NCBI RefSeq assembly: GCF_009665255.1
Contig: NZ_CP035687.1
Coordinates: 558,001 to 622,000 of the forward strand
From: Vibrio metoecus
GTDB taxonomy: Bacteria > Pseudomonadota > Gammaproteobacteria > Enterobacterales > Vibrionaceae
Length of the DNA stretch: 64,000 bases
Reading direction: 5' to 3'
The notes under the pieces are model-generated. The model was not told where the DNA came from. It did not search any database and saw nothing but the letters and a program-made list of their open reading frames with translations. The position numbers were made by a program, and so were the translations under genes. Below, in pieces: positions 61,950 through 64,000 of this stretch. Every line of letters begins with the position of its first letter. The first letter of the stretch is position 1.

Positions 61950-62921
61950 TTACGCTTGCTTTGGTAAAAACAACTCAGCCAACATACAGCGCACACTGCC
62001 ACCGCCGATGGTTTCTATGGTCGGCACCGCAAAAGGCAGCAACTTACCGTGAGTGGCAAGCTGGTTGAGTTGAGCGGGTGTAAAAGCTTCATAAGCCGAT
62101 TGCGACATCGCGATCACTTTCTGACCATCATGAGTTTCTAGTTGCAGGATATTGCCGCAAAAGCAGTTCATCTGCTCAATCGAAATCGAAATTACCTGTT
62201 TATCTTTAGCCAACGATTTTACGACAAATCGGCGCTCATATTCGGGGATCGCTTCATCGCAAATAACGCAGAAATGCTCACCTATCGCCATCATCACATT
62301 GGTGTGATAAATCGGCGAGCCAGACGGCAATCGAGTTTGGAACGACACCACGCGCGAATAGCCGATCTGTTCGGCATACACTTCCAACACTTCACGATCG
62401 CAGCGCTGTGAAAGCCCCGCATAAATGGTGCGATTGGGGTGATCCATTACCATCACTCCGGTACTTTCCAAAAACGCTTGCTGCTCCATAAACGCCAGCA
62501 AAGAGTGCTGTTTTTTCACAGCAAAGCCTTGCTTTTGTAAGGTATCAACCAAAGCTTCAGGGCGCACTTCCAAACGGCGGTTTGCGCACGCCATTGGGAA
62601 CAAAAATAGCTCGCCCGCTTCAGTGGTACTAAACCAGTTATTGGGGAATACCGCATCCGGCGTTTCGCTGTTCGCCAATGGATAATCAAATACCACAACA
62701 TCAACGCCCGCTTGGCGAAGACCGTTTACCATGGCGTTAAACTCGGCCATAGCACGCTGCAAAATGGTTTCAGCGCTCAGTGCCAGCGGGTTTTGAAAGG
62801 CATTATCTTGCGCGGTTTGCGCATTAAAGCCGAACTCTTTTGGCGGCACCATAACGACAGCGCGAGCCGTTTGTGCAACAGAGCGCGGAATCAACATATT
62901 GGGTTGTAGATGAACATTCAT
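61950..62921 (-). CDS. Amidinotransferase-fold hydrolase (CtlX / DDAH-like)
   Basis: About 323 residues of the pentein fold. Features: ARAVVMVPPKEFGFNAQTAQDNAFQ, the acidic substrate motif TPDAVFPNNWFST, MVMDHPNRTIYAGLSQRCD, the catalytic His in SPIYHTNVMMAIG and the catalytic Cys in TIGGGSVRCMLAE. Such enzymes hydrolyse guanidine or ureido groups of arginine derivatives or citrulline; the CtlX branch is tied to citrulline use. The exact substrate is unknown. ATG 62921 is preferred; a GTG at 62930 is also in frame. Convergent to nemA and alone. Confidence 0.85.
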   Translation of the reverse strand: MNVHLQPNMLIPRSVAQTARAVVMVPPKEFGFNAQTAQDNAFQNPLALSAETILQRAMAEFNAMVNGLRQAGVDVVVFDYPLANSETPDAVFPNNWFSTTEAGELFLFPMACANRRLEVRPEALVDTLQKQGFAVKKQHSLLAFMEQQAFLESTGVMVMDHPNRTIYAGLSQRCDREVLEVYAEQIGYSRVVSFQTRLPSGSPIYHTNVMMAIGEHFCVICDEAIPEYERRFVVKSLAKDKQVISISIEQMNCFCGNILQLETHDGQKVIAMSQSAYEAFTPAQLNQLATHGKLLPFAVPTIETIGGGSVRCMLAELFLPKQA

Positions 62922-63291
62922 AATAGGCACTCATCACCGATTTCACCCCAAGAGTGTAAACAGAATGTTAACTAAAGATTTGCTGATTTTGATGAATTTC
63001 AATCGATAAATTTTATCTTTTTACTGGAAAAATGAATTATTACAGTCAAATTTTCTGGTGTTATGGATGACATCGGCTGGATTCACTTCAAAATAGCACG
63101 CCAAACGGATTGGCTCACACAACCGAAACCAAACGACTAGGAATGGCAGCTTCCAGTAGGAAGGGTATAACTTCAAGTCACCGATGGATAACGTTATACT
63201 GCTTCCGTTTTAACAGAAAATCACATTTTGGCGGACGCTCGAACGCGTGCTTTTCCTACTCTTCCGCCCTATTCACAGCAAGGATCTTCTC
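62922..63291. other. Intergenic region upstream of the ABC exporter
   Basis: 370 bases. Contains the second copy of the element shared with 23243-23266 (63148-63171). Nothing else clear; a promoter near 63190-63210 is possible. Confidence 0.4.
63148..63171. repeat. Dispersed element, copy 2
   Basis: Second copy of the element at 23243-23266, in the same orientation, between convergent-free intergenic DNA upstream of the ABC exporter. Confidence 0.5.
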
Positions 63292-64000
63292 ATGTTTAAG
63301 CTATTCGAAAGCTTTACCGAACCTTTCCCCAAAGGTGACCCACAACGTCCACCCGATACCTTGTGGGCATTCTGTCGTCACTATACTCGTGGTTTTGAAA
63401 AACCACTGATGGTGATGGCGTTACTCAGCACTTCAATCGCGATTATCGAGGTATCTCTGTTTGGCTTTATGGGCAAATTGGTGGACTGGCTTTCCACTAG
63501 CTCGCCAGACACCTTTTTAGTCGAGAATCAGAGCACACTGATTGGGCTAGGTTTACTGGTACTGATTGGTATGCCGATGTTGATCGCACTCTATTCATTG
63601 CTGATCCATCAAACACTCCTCGGCAATTACCCGATGTCAATCCGTTGGTTGGCGCACCGTTACCTGCTCAAACAAAGTGTGTCGTTTTATCAAGACGAAT
63701 TTGCAGGGCGCATCTCAACCAAAGTGATGCAAACGGCGCTCGCGGTTCGTGAAACCGTGATGAAAAGTCTCGATGTGTTTGTCTACGTGATGGTCTATTT
63801 CACCGCGATTGTGGTGATTTTGGCACAAGCCGATTGGCGCTTAATGATCCCGATGCTGATTTGGCTATCCATCTATGTCACGGTGCAAATGTATTACGTG
63901 CCTAAGCTGAAAAAAGTGGCTTCCGAGCAAGCCGATGCCCGCTCATTGATGACCGGACGCATTGTGGATAGCTACACCAACATCATGACGGTAAAGCTGT
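63292..64000 (+). CDS. ABC exporter, N-terminal transmembrane part (3' end outside window)
   Basis: 236 complete codons from ATG 63292 (AAGGA 7 bases upstream) run off the window end. The N-terminus MFKLFESFTEPFPKG leads into type IV exporter helices (LMVMALLSTSIAIIEVSLFGFMGKLVDWL, LIGLGLLVLIGMPMLIALYSLL, VFVYVMVYFTAIVVILAQADWRLMIPM) and the coupling-helix region SFYQDEFAGRISTKVMQTALAVRE, as in MsbA/multidrug homodimers. The ATPase domain is beyond the window. Substrate unknown. Confidence 0.85.
   Translation, partial: MFKLFESFTEPFPKGDPQRPPDTLWAFCRHYTRGFEKPLMVMALLSTSIAIIEVSLFGFMGKLVDWLSTSSPDTFLVENQSTLIGLGLLVLIGMPMLIALYSLLIHQTLLGNYPMSIRWLAHRYLLKQSVSFYQDEFAGRISTKVMQTALAVRETVMKSLDVFVYVMVYFTAIVVILAQADWRLMIPMLIWLSIYVTVQMYYVPKLKKVASEQADARSLMTGRIVDSYTNIMTVKL

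Noticed and set aside
1..64000. Prophage, integron, transposon, CRISPR or tRNA genes
   Set aside because: No integrase, transposase, attC-like array, regularly spaced repeat or tRNA cloverleaf was found on reading both strands.

Overview
The window reads as Vibrio DNA, close to the V. cholerae / V. mimicus / V. metoecus group. The gene order nagB - Sel1 protein - malM - lamB - glgX - chemoreceptors resembles what I remember of V. cholerae chromosome II, so a secondary-chromosome origin is likely; this rests on recall and was not searched. Genes are densely packed, codon use looks even by eye, and no tRNA, rRNA, integrase, transposase, attC/VCR repeat or CRISPR array was seen. The main departures from that remembered backbone are two catabolic blocks: an intracellular alpha-glucan locus (about 25.5-33.7 kb) and a D-glucuronate/fructuronate locus (48.5-59.0 kb). 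Glucuronate use is a trait I associate with V. metoecus rather than V. cholerae.

Layout. 0-6 kb: end of a CZB-domain protein, a YdgJ-type oxidoreductase, pncB divergent from an NrtR-type regulator, a small hydrolase, a DUF134 protein and a secreted TPR-YdcF-like protein. 6-16 kb: mostly membrane transport (EamA, DAACS symporter, YjiHG, the Na+/H+ antiporter NhaD with a riboswitch-like leader, and a DASS anion symporter divergent from a DcuSR/CitAB-type two-component system). 16-25 kb: alkylation repair (Ada-AlkA fusion, Ogt), a DoxX protein, hdfR/maoP, a DUF1704 metallopeptidase-like protein, nagB and a Sel1-repeat protein.

25.5-40 kb: a LysR regulator sits opposite an alpha-glucosidase (broken by a one-base frameshift), a GH13 amylase-like enzyme and an amylo-alpha-1,6-glucosidase. 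A GxSxG esterase, malM, lamB and glgX follow, with MalT-box-like sequences between lamB and glgX. An Nramp-related transporter lacking the usual metal-binding motif has a hairpin-rich leader.

40-48 kb: two chemoreceptors, one directly behind an orphan solute-binding protein gene, several small conserved Vibrio proteins and a DEAD-box helicase. 48.5-59 kb: uxuA, uxuR and the TRAP binding protein face dctQ-dctM-uxuB-uxaC-kdgK-eda-ygjV across a region with several ATTGGT/ACCAAT palindromes and a CRP-like site. Together these would import a uronate, isomerise it (UxaC), reduce it (UxuB), dehydrate it (UxuA), phosphorylate it (KdgK) and cleave it to pyruvate and glyceraldehyde-3-phosphate (Eda). 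59-64 kb: a LysR regulator divergent from a glutaredoxin-2-like protein with a CPFS active site and an Old Yellow Enzyme, an amidinotransferase-fold hydrolase, and the start of an ABC exporter.
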